Part shown: piece after piece, positions 33,934-43,231 of the stretch
How positions within the stretch are numbered: the first letter of the stretch is position 1
How the letters are laid out: the number at the start of each line of letters is the position of its first letter
From: Acidobacteriota bacterium
Lineage (GTDB): Bacteria > Acidobacteriota > Terriglobia > Acidiferrales > UBA7541
DNA: 64,000 nt
Reading direction: 5' to 3'
Assembly (NCBI GenBank): GCA_013289955.1
Contig: JABCYZ010000005.1
Coordinates: forward strand, 186,001 to 250,000
Notes under the pieces: model-generated
What the model saw: the letters and a program-made list of their open reading frames with translations, nothing else
Databases searched by the model: none
What the model was told of the DNA's origin: nothing
Translations under genes and position numbers: made by a program

Positions 33934-36741
33934 ATGGCAACAGTGAAACATGCAATGACTGGGAATTCCCCGATCACGGATACGACTCCGGAGAATACGG
34001 GAGCCGGAGCGCCTGAGGGTCTGCTCTTTGAAAGATATTTCACGGACGGAAAGAGTTCTCCGTTCAACGCCGTGGAATGGGAGAAGCGCACCGCCCTGAT
34101 CGGCAACGAAAAGGGTGTAACGATCTTCCGCCAGGATGACGTCGAGGTGCCGAAGAGCTGGTCGCAGACGGCTACCAACATCGTCACCAGCAAGTATTTT
34201 CACGGCAAGCCGGGATCGAAAGAGCGCGAAGGCTCGGTGCGGCAACTGATCGGCCGCGTGGTGAACACGATTGTGCGATGGGGCCAGGAAGGCGGCTACT
34301 TCCGATCCGACGCGTCGCGCGATGCGTTTCGCGACGAGCTGACGCACCTGCTCGTTGAACAGAAGATGGCCTTCAATTCGCCCGTGTGGTTCAACGTGGG
34401 CGTGCAGCCGAAGCCGCAGTGCTCGGCGTGCTTCATCAACTCCGTACATGACAACATGGAATCGATCATGGGCCTGACGCGGACGGAAGGGATGCTCTTC
34501 AAGTGGGGCTCCGGGACGGGCACCAATTTTTCCTCGCTGCGCGGCAGCAAGGAAACGCTCTCGGGCGGCGGCATCGCATCCGGCCCGGTGAGCTTCATGA
34601 AGGGTTTTGACGCCTTCGCGGGCGTGATCAAGAGCGGCGGCAAGACGCGGCGCGCGGCCAAGATGGTGATCCTCAATACCGATCACCCGGACATCGTGGA
34701 ATTTATCGAATGCAAGATGAAGGAAGAGCGCAAGGCGCAAGTCCTGATCGAACAGGGTTATGACGCCGGGATCGATGGCGATGCTTACGCTTCGATTTTC
34801 TTCCAGAACGCGAATCACTCGGTGCGCGTGACAGACGACTTCATGCGCGCGGCGGAAGAAGACCGCGACTGGTGGACGCGCAACGTGACGGACGGGCAGC
34901 CTGCCGAAAAGATGCGCGCGCGCGATCTGCTTTACAAGATTGCGGATTCCACGTGGCACTGCGGCGATCCGGGCATGCAGTACGACACGACCATCAACCG
35001 CTGGCATACCTCGAAAAACACGGCGCGCATCAATGCTTCGAATCCTTGCTCGGAATACATGTTCCTGGACGATACGGCGTGCAACCTGGCTTCGCTGAAC
35101 CTGATGAAGTTTCTCGGTTCGAGCGGCCAGTTTGACGTGACCGCGTTCAAGCATGCCGTGGACGTGACGATTACGGCGCAGGAAATTCTGGTGGACAACG
35201 CCAGCTATCCCACCGAGAAAATTGCGAAGAATTCGCACGAGTTCAGGCCATTGGGCCTGGGCTACGCCAATCTCGGCGCGCTGCTGATGTCGCTCGCGCT
35301 GCCGTACGACTCCGACGAAGGCCGCGACATGGGCGGCGCCATCACGGCGCTGATGTGCGGCGAAGCGTACGCACAGTCCGCGCGCATTGCGGAAAGAATG
35401 GGCCCGTTCCCGGGCTACGAAGTGAACCGCGAGCCGATGCTGGACGTGATGCGCATGCACCGCGACGCGATGCGCGGCATCAAGCCGGAGCACGTGCAGA
35501 CGGAACTCTTCCTGGCGGCGCAGGAATCGTGGGACACCGCGCTCGCGCATGGCGAAAAGCACGGCTACAAGAATTCACAGGTCACGGTACTGGCGCCGAC
35601 AGGCACGATCGGCTTCATGATGGATTGCGACACCACGGGAATCGAGCCTGATCTGGCGCTCGTGAAACACAAGAAACTGGTCGGCGGCGGCCTGATCAAG
35701 ATCGTGAACAACACCGTGCCGCAAGCGCTGATGAGGCTCGAATACACGCCGGAACAGACCAGCGAAATCGTTTCCTACATCGACAAGCAGGGAAAAATCG
35801 AAGGCGCGCCGTATCTGAAGGCGGAGCATCTGCCAGTGTTCGATTGCTCGCTTGCTCCTTTGGGCGGCGGGCGATCCATCGCTTGGACGGGTCACGTCAG
35901 AATGATGGCGGCAGCGCAGCCGTTCCTTTCCGGCGCGATCTCGAAGACCATCAACATGCCCGAAGAGTCCACCATCGAAGACATCGGAAACGCCTACATC
36001 GAATCCTGGAAGCTGGGGTTGAAGTCCGTGGCCATCTACCGGGATAACTCGAAGCGCTCGCAGCCGCTCAATGCGGGCGGATCGAAAGACGAAAAGAAAA
36101 CCGAGTCGGCAGCCCCGGCCCCGGCAACAGACGCAGTGGAGCCGATGCAGCGCGAGCTCTTTGCGCGCGCGGTCCGCGAAAAGATGCCGGTGGAGCGGGC
36201 TTCCGTGACGCACAAATTCAGCGTCGGCGCCAACGAAGGCTACATCACCGTGGGCATGTATCCGGACGGACGGCCCGGCGAGATCTTCATCAAGATGTCG
36301 AAAGAAGGCTCGACGCTTTCCGGCGTAATGGACGGCCTGGCGCTGACCGTTTCTCTCGGCCTGCAATACGGCGTGCCGCTCAAGGTGTTCGTCGATAAGC
36401 TCGTGAATACGCGGTTTGAGCCGTCGGGCATTTCGGGAAACCCGAATATCCGTTTCGTCTCCTCCGTGCTCGACTATCTGGCGCGCTGGTTGGGCGGGCG
36501 GTTCATTTCCTCCGACTACCTGAAGCTGAACACCGACCAGGCCGTGACGGTTGCTCCCGTGCAGCCGATTCAGACGATGAGGGACGCCGCGATGGCTTTC
36601 GTGCCGGCGGCGAACTCCTCCAGCAAGTTGCGCGACGCGCATGAAGGCGCGCCGACGTGCTCCGAGTGCGGCATGCTCATGGTGCCGAACGGGGCGTGCT
36701 ACAAGTGCGGCAACTGCGGAAGCACGAGCGGCTGCAGTTGA
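33934..36741 (+). CDS. nrdJ: Vitamin B12-dependent ribonucleotide reductase (class II)
   Basis: 935 residues, the normal length for the long NrdJ type. It reduces ribonucleotides to deoxyribonucleotides with adenosylcobalamin. Active-site motifs: FNSPVWFNVG and QCSACFINSV near 150-170 (the thiyl/redox Cys), the NPCSEYMF segment (N-x-C-x-E) near 370, and GTIGFMMDCDTTGIEPD. The last 27 residues contain six Cys (CSECGML, ACYKCGNC), a zinc-ribbon-like tail that shuttles reducing equivalents. GGAGG lies seven bases before the ATG. The long leader upstream suggests regulated expression. Confidence 0.96.
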   Translation: MATVKHAMTGNSPITDTTPENTGAGAPEGLLFERYFTDGKSSPFNAVEWEKRTALIGNEKGVTIFRQDDVEVPKSWSQTATNIVTSKYFHGKPGSKEREGSVRQLIGRVVNTIVRWGQEGGYFRSDASRDAFRDELTHLLVEQKMAFNSPVWFNVGVQPKPQCSACFINSVHDNMESIMGLTRTEGMLFKWGSGTGTNFSSLRGSKETLSGGGIASGPVSFMKGFDAFAGVIKSGGKTRRAAKMVILNTDHPDIVEFIECKMKEERKAQVLIEQGYDAGIDGDAYASIFFQNANHSVRVTDDFMRAAEEDRDWWTRNVTDGQPAEKMRARDLLYKIADSTWHCGDPGMQYDTTINRWHTSKNTARINASNPCSEYMFLDDTACNLASLNLMKFLGSSGQFDVTAFKHAVDVTITAQEILVDNASYPTEKIAKNSHEFRPLGLGYANLGALLMSLALPYDSDEGRDMGGAITALMCGEAYAQSARIAERMGPFPGYEVNREPMLDVMRMHRDAMRGIKPEHVQTELFLAAQESWDTALAHGEKHGYKNSQVTVLAPTGTIGFMMDCDTTGIEPDLALVKHKKLVGGGLIKIVNNTVPQALMRLEYTPEQTSEIVSYIDKQGKIEGAPYLKAEHLPVFDCSLAPLGGGRSIAWTGHVRMMAAAQPFLSGAISKTINMPEESTIEDIGNAYIESWKLGLKSVAIYRDNSKRSQPLNAGGSKDEKKTESAAPAPATDAVEPMQRELFARAVREKMPVERASVTHKFSVGANEGYITVGMYPDGRPGEIFIKMSKEGSTLSGVMDGLALTVSLGLQYGVPLKVFVDKLVNTRFEPSGISGNPNIRFVSSVLDYLARWLGGRFISSDYLKLNTDQAVTVAPVQPIQTMRDAAMAFVPAANSSSKLRDAHEGAPTCSECGMLMVPNGACYKCGNCGSTSGCS

Positions 36742-36772
36742 GGACAGCGTTCCGACCGAGGGACACGACACG

Positions 36773-37111
36773 ATGAGCGTACACTCCTCCGGTTCAGGGC
36801 TGGCCGCAAGACTCGTCCTAGAAAAGCCGAAGGCGCACGGATTTTTGCACATCGCGCGTCATGGCGGCGGACCCAGCGCCATCTATGTCGTGACCTATCA
36901 CCGGTTGGATCTCGATGGCGTTCAGCCCAAGCCTGCGCTTGCCGAGGGTGCGCATGCCTTGATCGAACTGCTCGAGCGCATAGGCGTCGACTTCCGGCTA
37001 AAGGAAGTGCGCGGCGCTCTGGAAGATATTCTTCGGCTAGGCTCAGCCAATATCCCCGATCTGTGGCTCAGCGACGAGGAGATGCTCGAAAAAGGACTCG
37101 TCGAAGGCTAA
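36773..37111 (+). CDS. Small protein of unknown function downstream of nrdJ
   Basis: 112 residues from the ATG at 36773, 31 bases after nrdJ. Alpha/beta composition: HGFLHIARHGGGPSAIYVVTYH, then an acidic helix-rich end (EGAHALIELLERIGVDF, LSDEEMLEKGLVEG). No signal peptide, no Cys motif and no family I recognise. Close spacing and the shared terminator at 37142-37180 suggest cotranscription with nrdJ, so a role linked to nucleotide metabolism is possible but unproven. Confidence 0.7.
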   Translation: MSVHSSGSGLAARLVLEKPKAHGFLHIARHGGGPSAIYVVTYHRLDLDGVQPKPALAEGAHALIELLERIGVDFRLKEVRGALEDILRLGSANIPDLWLSDEEMLEKGLVEG

Positions 37112-37141
37112 GCAATTCAACCCGCTCTCAAGAATAAACAG

Positions 37142-37180
37142 AAGCCGGCAGGCGATGTTGCTTTCCGGCTTTTGTCTTTT
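37142..37180 (+). terminator. Intrinsic terminator of the nrdJ operon
   Basis: AAGCCGG (37142-37148) and CCGGCTT (37165-37171) with a 16-base loop, followed by TTGTCTTTT. It ends the transcript of nrdJ and the small gene after it. Confidence 0.75.
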
Positions 37181-37380
37181 CAGCTCCCATCCCTGTTTTT
37201 GTAATCATTGCACTTAAAGGGCTTAATGCTCTCAGAACCCCCATAACATCAACAGTTGCGACGGTGCTCGTAAACTTTGGCTTCTAGTGAAGCTGCATTT
37301 GGACCAGGGCGGAAACAACCGGCGAGTGCTCCCGGGTGGTCCGGTTGAGAGCCCTGGTGAGGTCCGGCGGCCGAATTGGG

Positions 37381-38349
37381 TCAGGAGGCGGCAGGGACAG
37401 CGGTGTCGGGACGGGCATGGCGGAAGCGGCGCCAGACCAGACGCAAGGGCCAGTAGAGAAGGAGGGCCCAGAAGAGAAGCGGGAGGCCGAACGCAAAGAG
37501 AAGGCCGAGGACGAACGCGAGGGAGGAAAAAATCGCTGCGACGCCTTCGAGGAGTGAGTTCCGGAGGGCAAGGGAAGAGCCGCCAAGATTTGTCTGGAGG
37601 GGAGCCCGGTAGTCTTCTATCAGAAGGAGATGAATGCGGGCTTCGGCGACGGTCGAGAGCAGGCTTTCGTCAAGGCGCTCGGATTCGGCAACGGCTTCAC
37701 TCGCCTGAGCGATATCCTTTTCGAGAGCGACCGCGTCCTGAAGCTCGCCTTTGCGTTCGCGCTGAAGTTTCTGGAGACGAGCGAGATTGGTTTGCGCGGC
37801 GGCGAGATGCCGTTCGGCAGTGGCGCGTTTGACGGCCGAATCTTCGCCGGCTTCGGAAATGGCTTCGATGCGGCCCAGCGTTTTCAGATCGGCGATCGTT
37901 GCGTCAAATTCTTTTGTGGGCACGGAAAGAGTTGCGGCCAGCGCGCGGCCGGAGCCGGAGCGAGTCTCTGTGAGCAGATCGTCGAAATAGGCCTGGTGCA
38001 AGGAGACGATCCGGTGAAGGTCCGCGACAGAACGATCGAAGGAGTCAGAACGAGAACGGAGGTCGGCGGCGCGCGCGATGGAGGATTCCCTGGGAAAACC
38101 GACGCGCGCGGAATCGGCGGGTTTTTGAAACCTCGCGGGGCCGGACCACATGCTGCGCTCGTCCCAGGGAGAAACGGCCGGAAAGGCGGACATCGGCATA
38201 CGAGAGGAAGATTCGATGCCGCCGCCATCGTACATTTCGCGCACGATGGTGCGCACGGCGATGAGGAAGATGAGCGTGAGAACCGAAAGAGCAGCGATGG
38301 AAAGAAGAATTCGTTTGAGCCAGGACGAACGAGCAGGGATGCTGGTCAC
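37381..38349 (-). CDS. DUF4349-like membrane protein
   Basis: 322 residues starting at GTG 38349, just before LKRILLSIAALSVLTLIFLIAV, the N-terminal membrane helix. The periplasmic part has RFQKPADSARVGFPRESS, a long coiled coil (ATAERHLAAAQTNLARLQKLQ, with QASEAVAESERLDESLL) and a second helix pair near the C-terminus (AIFSSLAFVLGLLFAFGLPLLFW), ending in a basic tail. This topology matches DUF4349 proteins. The frame extends upstream without homology. Function unknown, perhaps cell-envelope related. Confidence 0.8.
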   Translation of the reverse strand: MTSIPARSSWLKRILLSIAALSVLTLIFLIAVRTIVREMYDGGGIESSSRMPMSAFPAVSPWDERSMWSGPARFQKPADSARVGFPRESSIARAADLRSRSDSFDRSVADLHRIVSLHQAYFDDLLTETRSGSGRALAATLSVPTKEFDATIADLKTLGRIEAISEAGEDSAVKRATAERHLAAAQTNLARLQKLQRERKGELQDAVALEKDIAQASEAVAESERLDESLLSTVAEARIHLLLIEDYRAPLQTNLGGSSLALRNSLLEGVAAIFSSLAFVLGLLFAFGLPLLFWALLLYWPLRLVWRRFRHARPDTAVPAAS

Positions 38350-38473
38350 AGTGCACCTCGGGGCGCGGCAGGCGGGGACGATAGGGTGGCTGGCGCGTCG
38401 TCCTGGAGATAGAGGCCGGGAGCAGCAGAAAAGTTCCCGCGCGCTGGCTGCGTATCGCTGTCGCGACGGGTTA

Positions 38474-38689
38474 CTAGCGGGGGCGGAGCGGCGGGCGCGC
38501 GGTGAGCGGGCGTGGGCGCATACGGAAGCGCGGGCTGAGGGGCGGAGGGACGTTGCGCAGGAAATCGCCGCAGCAGGGGCAGCGGCCGTCGGCGGCGATG
38601 GGGCCGGTGGCGTCGGCGCGGAGCCAGTGGCCGCGGGCTTCACACATCGGATTGATACATTGCACGGTGAAACCGGGCAGATACTGCAT
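38474..38689 (-). CDS. Small zinc-ribbon protein
   Basis: 71 residues from ATG 38689, which has GGGAG upstream. Two Cys pairs can bind zinc: C11-x4-C16 (CINPMC) and C37-x2-C40 (within CPCC). The C-terminal third is Arg/Pro-rich. It lies 124 bases before the DUF4349-like gene on the same strand. Such short ribbons often bind nucleic acid or metal, but nothing specific can be said. Confidence 0.6.
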   Translation of the reverse strand: MQYLPGFTVQCINPMCEARGHWLRADATGPIAADGRCPCCGDFLRNVPPPLSPRFRMRPRPLTARPPLRPR

Positions 38690-38950
38690 GTGCGCTCCCT
38701 CAGTGGCCGCCAGCTTCAGCGTGCCCCGAACGGCGGGTGCGGCAGAAGCTCCCTTGGGCGGCCCAACAGAATTGTTGGCGTGGATTCTGCCGCGCGGAGC
38801 CTGTGGTGTCAAGAGAATTGAGCACAATAGATTGTGGTGGGGTTCTAGAGGCGTTGACTCTCGGTCTGTGGCCGTGCGCGGAGTCGAAACAGCCTGAGGC
38901 CGAAGATGAGTCCGAGCTGAAAATGGCCGCAATGCACGAAGTTTAGAAAG

Positions 38951-40549
38951 CTAGACGGAGCGGATCTGGCGAAAGCGGACGGCATACGCGAAGGCGAGTA
39001 GTGCGGCTGTGAGCGTGATGTAGCTGAGAGCGTAAGAGGTGGTGTGTGGGCCACTGGCGGCGCCGGTGAAATCCAGGCCCGGCGTGTGGTTCATGGGGCC
39101 GACATACCAGATGGCAGTGAGAAGTCCCTCAAAAGGCTTGCCGGTGCCGCTCGAGGTGCCGAGACCGAGAGCTAGAGCGGGGAGAAAAAGTGCGCCAGCG
39201 AACCAGGCGAAGAGGCCCGTGAAACTGCGGGCAAGGACGAGCCTTACCCCAGCGCCAGCGCCGGTCAGGACGGCGACCGTCAGGCCGGCAAGAAAACAAG
39301 CTGCCAATTGGCGCGGGAGAATATTGGCACACGAGAAAAGCAGCGAGCGTGTGCCGAAACGCGATTCCCGCGAACCCATGGCAGACCAGACCATGACCGG
39401 CCATATCCAAGCCACGCCGAGCAGAGGGCCTCGGGATATTTCGAGCGGCGAAGCGAATTGAGCGATGAGAAGACCGACGGCGACGCAATACCACCACCAG
39501 CGGAGCCCCTTCAACGCGAGCCCGAGCTCAGCAGCAAAAATCCGGCCGAAAGCGTTGCTGCGTACGGCGGATGTCAGGGGTGTCAGGCGCACGGTCGCGG
39601 CGGGATTTTCCGAAACAGCCCCGCCGGCAGCGGGTTGTTCGGCAACGCGCACCGTCGAGACTTTTATTGATTTTGGCGCCGAAGGGAAGAACCAGCTCAC
39701 GGGGTCGAACCGATCGAAGAACAGCGCGGCTAGCAGGACGATCGCGCCGGCTGCGAGCATCCAGCCAAGACGCAGAAGAATCATTTGGCTGGTCCAGGGA
39801 ACGCCTTGCCAGCGAAATGTTTCCAGGATTTTCGCAGGCGCATCGGCGATGGTGAGCGAGAAACCGTCTTTGTAGCCTGGGATATTGGCTTTGGCTCCTT
39901 CGATCATGCTGTCGGCCACGGTCATCAAGCCCATGGGATCGAGCCAATGCTTTCCGGTCATTTCGGGAAGGCCGACGCCGAGCATGGACCAGACAAAAAA
40001 CCAGGCGACGTTGCCGAGGCCGCCACGCAAAAGCGGAAGCGTCTCGAACAGGAAAGCAAGCGCAGCAATGAGGGCCATCGTGGGCAGCGCAATGACGAGG
40101 AACGGAGCGAGCAGGGCCACGGTATCGAGATGCGAATCTTCGGCTGCGAAGAATTGCATGCCGACGGCGGCCATGGCGAGCACCAAGACCATGGAGGAGA
40201 GGACGGCGAGATTGCTGAGGAATTTGCCTAGAGCGTAGGAGATCTTAGAAAGCGGCGTAGCGGCGAGGATCTGGCCGACGCCAGTCTGGCGGTCGCGGTC
40301 GATGGCGTTCTTGACGATGTAAAAGCCCACGAGAGAGACGAAACATGTGGTGACCATGGCCACGAGAGCGCCGATCCATGCGGAGGTGTAAACGCCGCGA
40401 TAGCCGCCGAGATGAATAGTGATTTTGCCGGAGGCTGCGCCATAGCCGAGGAAGACGGCGAACAACAAGGTGAGCAGAAAGCTGTAGCGCCGCACGCGCT
40501 CGATAAAATCGGCGCGAGCGATGGCAAAAATGGCGCGCGGAGCGTTCAC
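38951..40549 (-). CDS. ABC-2 type transporter permease
   Basis: 532 residues from GTG 40549, which overlaps the stop of the ATPase gene by four bases (GTGA). About twelve helices in two halves: AIFAIARADFIERVRRYSFLLTLLF opens the first, with KNAIDRDRQTGVGQILAATPLSK after helix two, and a second half begins near residue 350. It forms the membrane part of an exporter with the upstream ATPase. The substrate is unknown. Confidence 0.9.
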   Translation of the reverse strand: MNAPRAIFAIARADFIERVRRYSFLLTLLFAVFLGYGAASGKITIHLGGYRGVYTSAWIGALVAMVTTCFVSLVGFYIVKNAIDRDRQTGVGQILAATPLSKISYALGKFLSNLAVLSSMVLVLAMAAVGMQFFAAEDSHLDTVALLAPFLVIALPTMALIAALAFLFETLPLLRGGLGNVAWFFVWSMLGVGLPEMTGKHWLDPMGLMTVADSMIEGAKANIPGYKDGFSLTIADAPAKILETFRWQGVPWTSQMILLRLGWMLAAGAIVLLAALFFDRFDPVSWFFPSAPKSIKVSTVRVAEQPAAGGAVSENPAATVRLTPLTSAVRSNAFGRIFAAELGLALKGLRWWWYCVAVGLLIAQFASPLEISRGPLLGVAWIWPVMVWSAMGSRESRFGTRSLLFSCANILPRQLAACFLAGLTVAVLTGAGAGVRLVLARSFTGLFAWFAGALFLPALALGLGTSSGTGKPFEGLLTAIWYVGPMNHTPGLDFTGAASGPHTTSYALSYITLTAALLAFAYAVRFRQIRSV

Positions 40550-41445
40550 GCAGCGGCTCCAGCGGTCGCAACCGGGTTGCGCTGTCGGGCGAGCACGGCA
40601 AGGTAGGCGTCTTCGAGTGATGGCTCGAGTTGGCGCGCCTGGGCCAGGGGCGCGGAATCCGCAACAACACGCGCGTGGACGCCATCGCTGCGATGGGCGG
40701 TGTTGCTGACGAGATGCTTCGCCCGAAGCGCGGGAAGATTGGCGCTGGGGACGACGACTTCCCAAATTTTCCCCGTGACTTCTGAGAGAAGCGCTTCCGG
40801 CGTGGCATGAGCGAGAAGCTGGCCGTGAGCGAGGATGGCGATTTCCGTGGCCACGGCTTCGACGTCGGACACGATGTGTGTTGAGAGGATGACAATCCGC
40901 TCGCCGGCCAGCTCCGAAAGAAGATTGCGAAAGCGAACGCGTTCTTCGGGATCGAGGCCTGCCGTGGGTTCATCGACGATGAGTAGCTCGGGATCGTTGA
41001 GGAGAGCTTGCGCAATTCCTACACGCTGGCGCATGCCGCCGGAATATCCGCCGAGAGGACGCTTGGCGGCGTCGGCCAGATTTACCAGTGCGAGCAGCTC
41101 CGAGATGCGCCTGCGCGCTGCCGTTGCGGGAATTCCTTTGACGGCCGCGAGGTAGCCGAGGAATTCGATCGCGCTTAGATTTGGATAGACGCCGAAGTCT
41201 TGCGGAAGATAGCCGAGGACGCCGCGAAGAGCATTGGGATCGCGCGCGATATCTTTATCATTCCACAAGACGCGGCCAGAGGAAGCTTCGGTGATCGTCG
41301 CAAGAATGCGCATGAGCGTCGATTTGCCGGCACCGTTGGGGCCAAGCAGGCCAAGAACGCCGGGCCTTAGCGAAAGCTGCACGCTATCTAGCGCCCGCAC
41401 ACCACCACGATAGTTCTTGCTGAGATTCTCGACCGTCAATTGCAT
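40546..41445 (-). CDS. ABC transporter ATP-binding protein
   Basis: 299 residues. Walker A GPNGAGKST near 36-44, Q-loop LPQDFG, signature YSGGMRQRVGIAQ, Walker B LLIVDEPTAGLDP and H-loop STHIV are all intact. The last 80 residues form the extra domain seen in CcmA-type exporters. It is followed at once by its ABC-2 permease gene (GTGA overlap), so the pair is an operon powering export of an unknown substrate, perhaps a lipid, antibiotic or polysaccharide. Confidence 0.95.
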   Translation of the reverse strand: MQLTVENLSKNYRGGVRALDSVQLSLRPGVLGLLGPNGAGKSTLMRILATITEASSGRVLWNDKDIARDPNALRGVLGYLPQDFGVYPNLSAIEFLGYLAAVKGIPATAARRRISELLALVNLADAAKRPLGGYSGGMRQRVGIAQALLNDPELLIVDEPTAGLDPEERVRFRNLLSELAGERIVILSTHIVSDVEAVATEIAILAHGQLLAHATPEALLSEVTGKIWEVVVPSANLPALRAKHLVSNTAHRSDGVHARVVADSAPLAQARQLEPSLEDAYLAVLARQRNPVATAGAAA

Positions 41446-41587
41446 GGGATTCCATCCCGCGGAGTGGACTGCCCGCTTGTGCTGCAGAGAATACGCAGAA
41501 AACGGACAAAAAGTTTACGGAAATAGCGAAATAGGGATTATGGAGACAAGAGAATAACAGGTCCGCGAGAATCCAGATTCTTGAGGA

Positions 41588-42238
41588 TCAGGGTTGCGGA
41601 GGCTTCGCTGGGGGCGCAGGCGGAGCAGTTGGAGCCGCCGGGGGTTCAGGAGCGGCGCCGATCGAGTCGAGGAGCTCGGCGAGATGCGCTTTCAGCGCGT
41701 CGACGGCTTGCTGCTTGTCGGTGAGCTGCTGCTTGAGGTCCTCAAGCTTGGCGAGGCCCGCCGTGTTGCTCGTGTAATCGGGTTTTGAGTAGACGTTGTC
41801 CTGCTCGAGCGAGAGTTCGCGCTGAACAAGATCCATGCCTTTTTGCGCTTCGGCAAGCTGCTTCTTGAGGTCGGTCACTTCGGCGGAAGCTTTGGCTTTT
41901 TGATCGGCATTTTCAGAAGGTGAGCCGGGAGCGGGCTGCCCGGAAGGAGCTGCGGCATTGGCATTTGGTGGGTTTGATGCATCCGCCGCGGAAGCTGCCG
42001 GAGCCGCATCGGAAGATGGATCCGGAGCAGGCGCGGAGCGCTTCAAAGTGTCATCGGTAATGACCGGAGTCGGCTGTTTCTCTGCGGCCTTCTTTTGTTC
42101 GCGGGCGCGGCGGGCAGCGTCGGCTACGGATTGCGTTTGAGACTGCGGATCCGCTGATTGCGCCCGCACCTCGAGCGGCAGGACGGCAGCGGCAATCAGT
42201 GCGGCAAGTGCCAAGCGCAAAGAGATGAAGCGTGACAT
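41588..42238 (-). CDS. Secreted Ala/Pro-rich coiled-coil protein
   Basis: 216 residues. Signal peptide (LRLALAALIAAAVLPLEVRAQ), a helix SVADAARRAREQKKAAEKQ, the segment TPVITDDTLKRSAPA, a low-complexity Ala/Pro/Ser stretch, then a coiled coil (EVTDLKKQLAEAQKGMDLVQ and KLEDLKQQLTDKQQAVDALK) and a Pro-rich end. The layout resembles the paralogues at 25118-26402, and TPVITDD may correspond to their KKVWTxxDV motif. AGAGG lies about ten bases before the ATG. Function unknown. Confidence 0.8.
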   Translation of the reverse strand: MSRFISLRLALAALIAAAVLPLEVRAQSADPQSQTQSVADAARRAREQKKAAEKQPTPVITDDTLKRSAPAPDPSSDAAPAASAADASNPPNANAAAPSGQPAPGSPSENADQKAKASAEVTDLKKQLAEAQKGMDLVQRELSLEQDNVYSKPDYTSNTAGLAKLEDLKQQLTDKQQAVDALKAHLAELLDSIGAAPEPPAAPTAPPAPPAKPPQP

Positions 42239-42510
42239 GTTTTTATACCTCTTGGGCTATGGGCAGGCTCAGGACCAAGAATACCGCCTCGCTTTGCTCG
42301 AGACAATTCCTGAGGATCTGGATGGTACGAATGCGGCAACCACTGGCCGCGAGGGCAGTTACGGGCGGGAGCCGATCAGGACGAGTGCGGGCCGGTTCGG
42401 GGCCTCAGGTCTGGCGGGAAGGTTCGCCAGAAATGGCATGCGCAGGACGGCAACCTCACGACTATACTCTTTCGGGAAATGAAGAAAAAACTGGGCGAGA
42501 CAGAGCGGCG

Positions 42511-43068
42511 ATGAGAGGAACGGCAAGAATCCGCGGGCGAGGAGCGCTGTTACTGGTCGCGGCGGGATGGATGGTTTCTGCGCCGGGTTCTTCGCATGCC
42601 CAGGAGAAGACGGCGCAGCAGGTCGATTCACAAGGGGCGGGCGGGCCGCAGGCAGCTTCCCAGAAGTCGGACACACAGGTCGGCACAGGTCCCTCCGCGC
42701 CGGGAAAGCACAAAGCCGCACTGCCGGAGAAAACGCACCGGTTTTGGGATAAGGAAAACGACTGGCTGTTCGCCGGAGTCGGAGCGTCGCGGACGCTGGA
42801 TTATTTTTCAACGCTGAACATGCGGCGCCGCGGGCGACAGGAAATTTTTCTGACGAATGAAGCGGTCGACAATCATGCCGCGTTCGCTGCGATTGAAGCA
42901 TCGGCGACGGTGGTCTCGATCGGGGCAGCGTATTTGTTTCATCGTTACGGGCATCACAAGCTGGAGCGCTGGACTTCGATCGTGCACATGGGACTAACGG
43001 CAACGGGTTCAGTGCGAAATTATTGTTTGAAGACGGCGCACTTCGCGCAAGCCCCGGGCCCCCCTTAG
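42511..43068 (+). CDS. Exported or membrane-associated protein of unknown function
   Basis: 185 residues from the ATG at 42511, chosen because it starts a signal sequence (RGALLLVAAGWMVSAPGSSHAQ). The rest has KTHRFWDKENDWLFAGVGASRTLDYFSTLNM and a C-terminal half with weak helices (AFAAIEASATVVSIGAAYLFH, KLERWTSIVHMGLTATGSVRN), similar in look to small acidobacterial membrane proteins. No family recognised and no strong ribosome-binding site. It reads toward the M48 peptidase gene 163 bases away. Confidence 0.65.
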   Translation: MRGTARIRGRGALLLVAAGWMVSAPGSSHAQEKTAQQVDSQGAGGPQAASQKSDTQVGTGPSAPGKHKAALPEKTHRFWDKENDWLFAGVGASRTLDYFSTLNMRRRGRQEIFLTNEAVDNHAAFAAIEASATVVSIGAAYLFHRYGHHKLERWTSIVHMGLTATGSVRNYCLKTAHFAQAPGPP

Positions 43069-43231
43069 AACCCTGGCTATTTAAGGCGAATGCTTGTGCG
43101 GAAGCTGGCCATCCCATCTTCCTCACATGGAGTCTTGCGCGCTGGCGCTTCGTGCGGCATACTCCCGCGGCGTGCGGCCTTGGTCGGTAACGCACGGGTA
43201 GTCGGGCTTGGCGGTTTGCGAGGAGGTCTCG

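Noticed and set aside
33442..35562. 706-codon minus-strand frame opposite nrdJ
   Set aside because: It runs through the nrdJ gene and its leader, has Arg/His-rich composition typical of antisense of GC-rich genes, and no recognisable motif.
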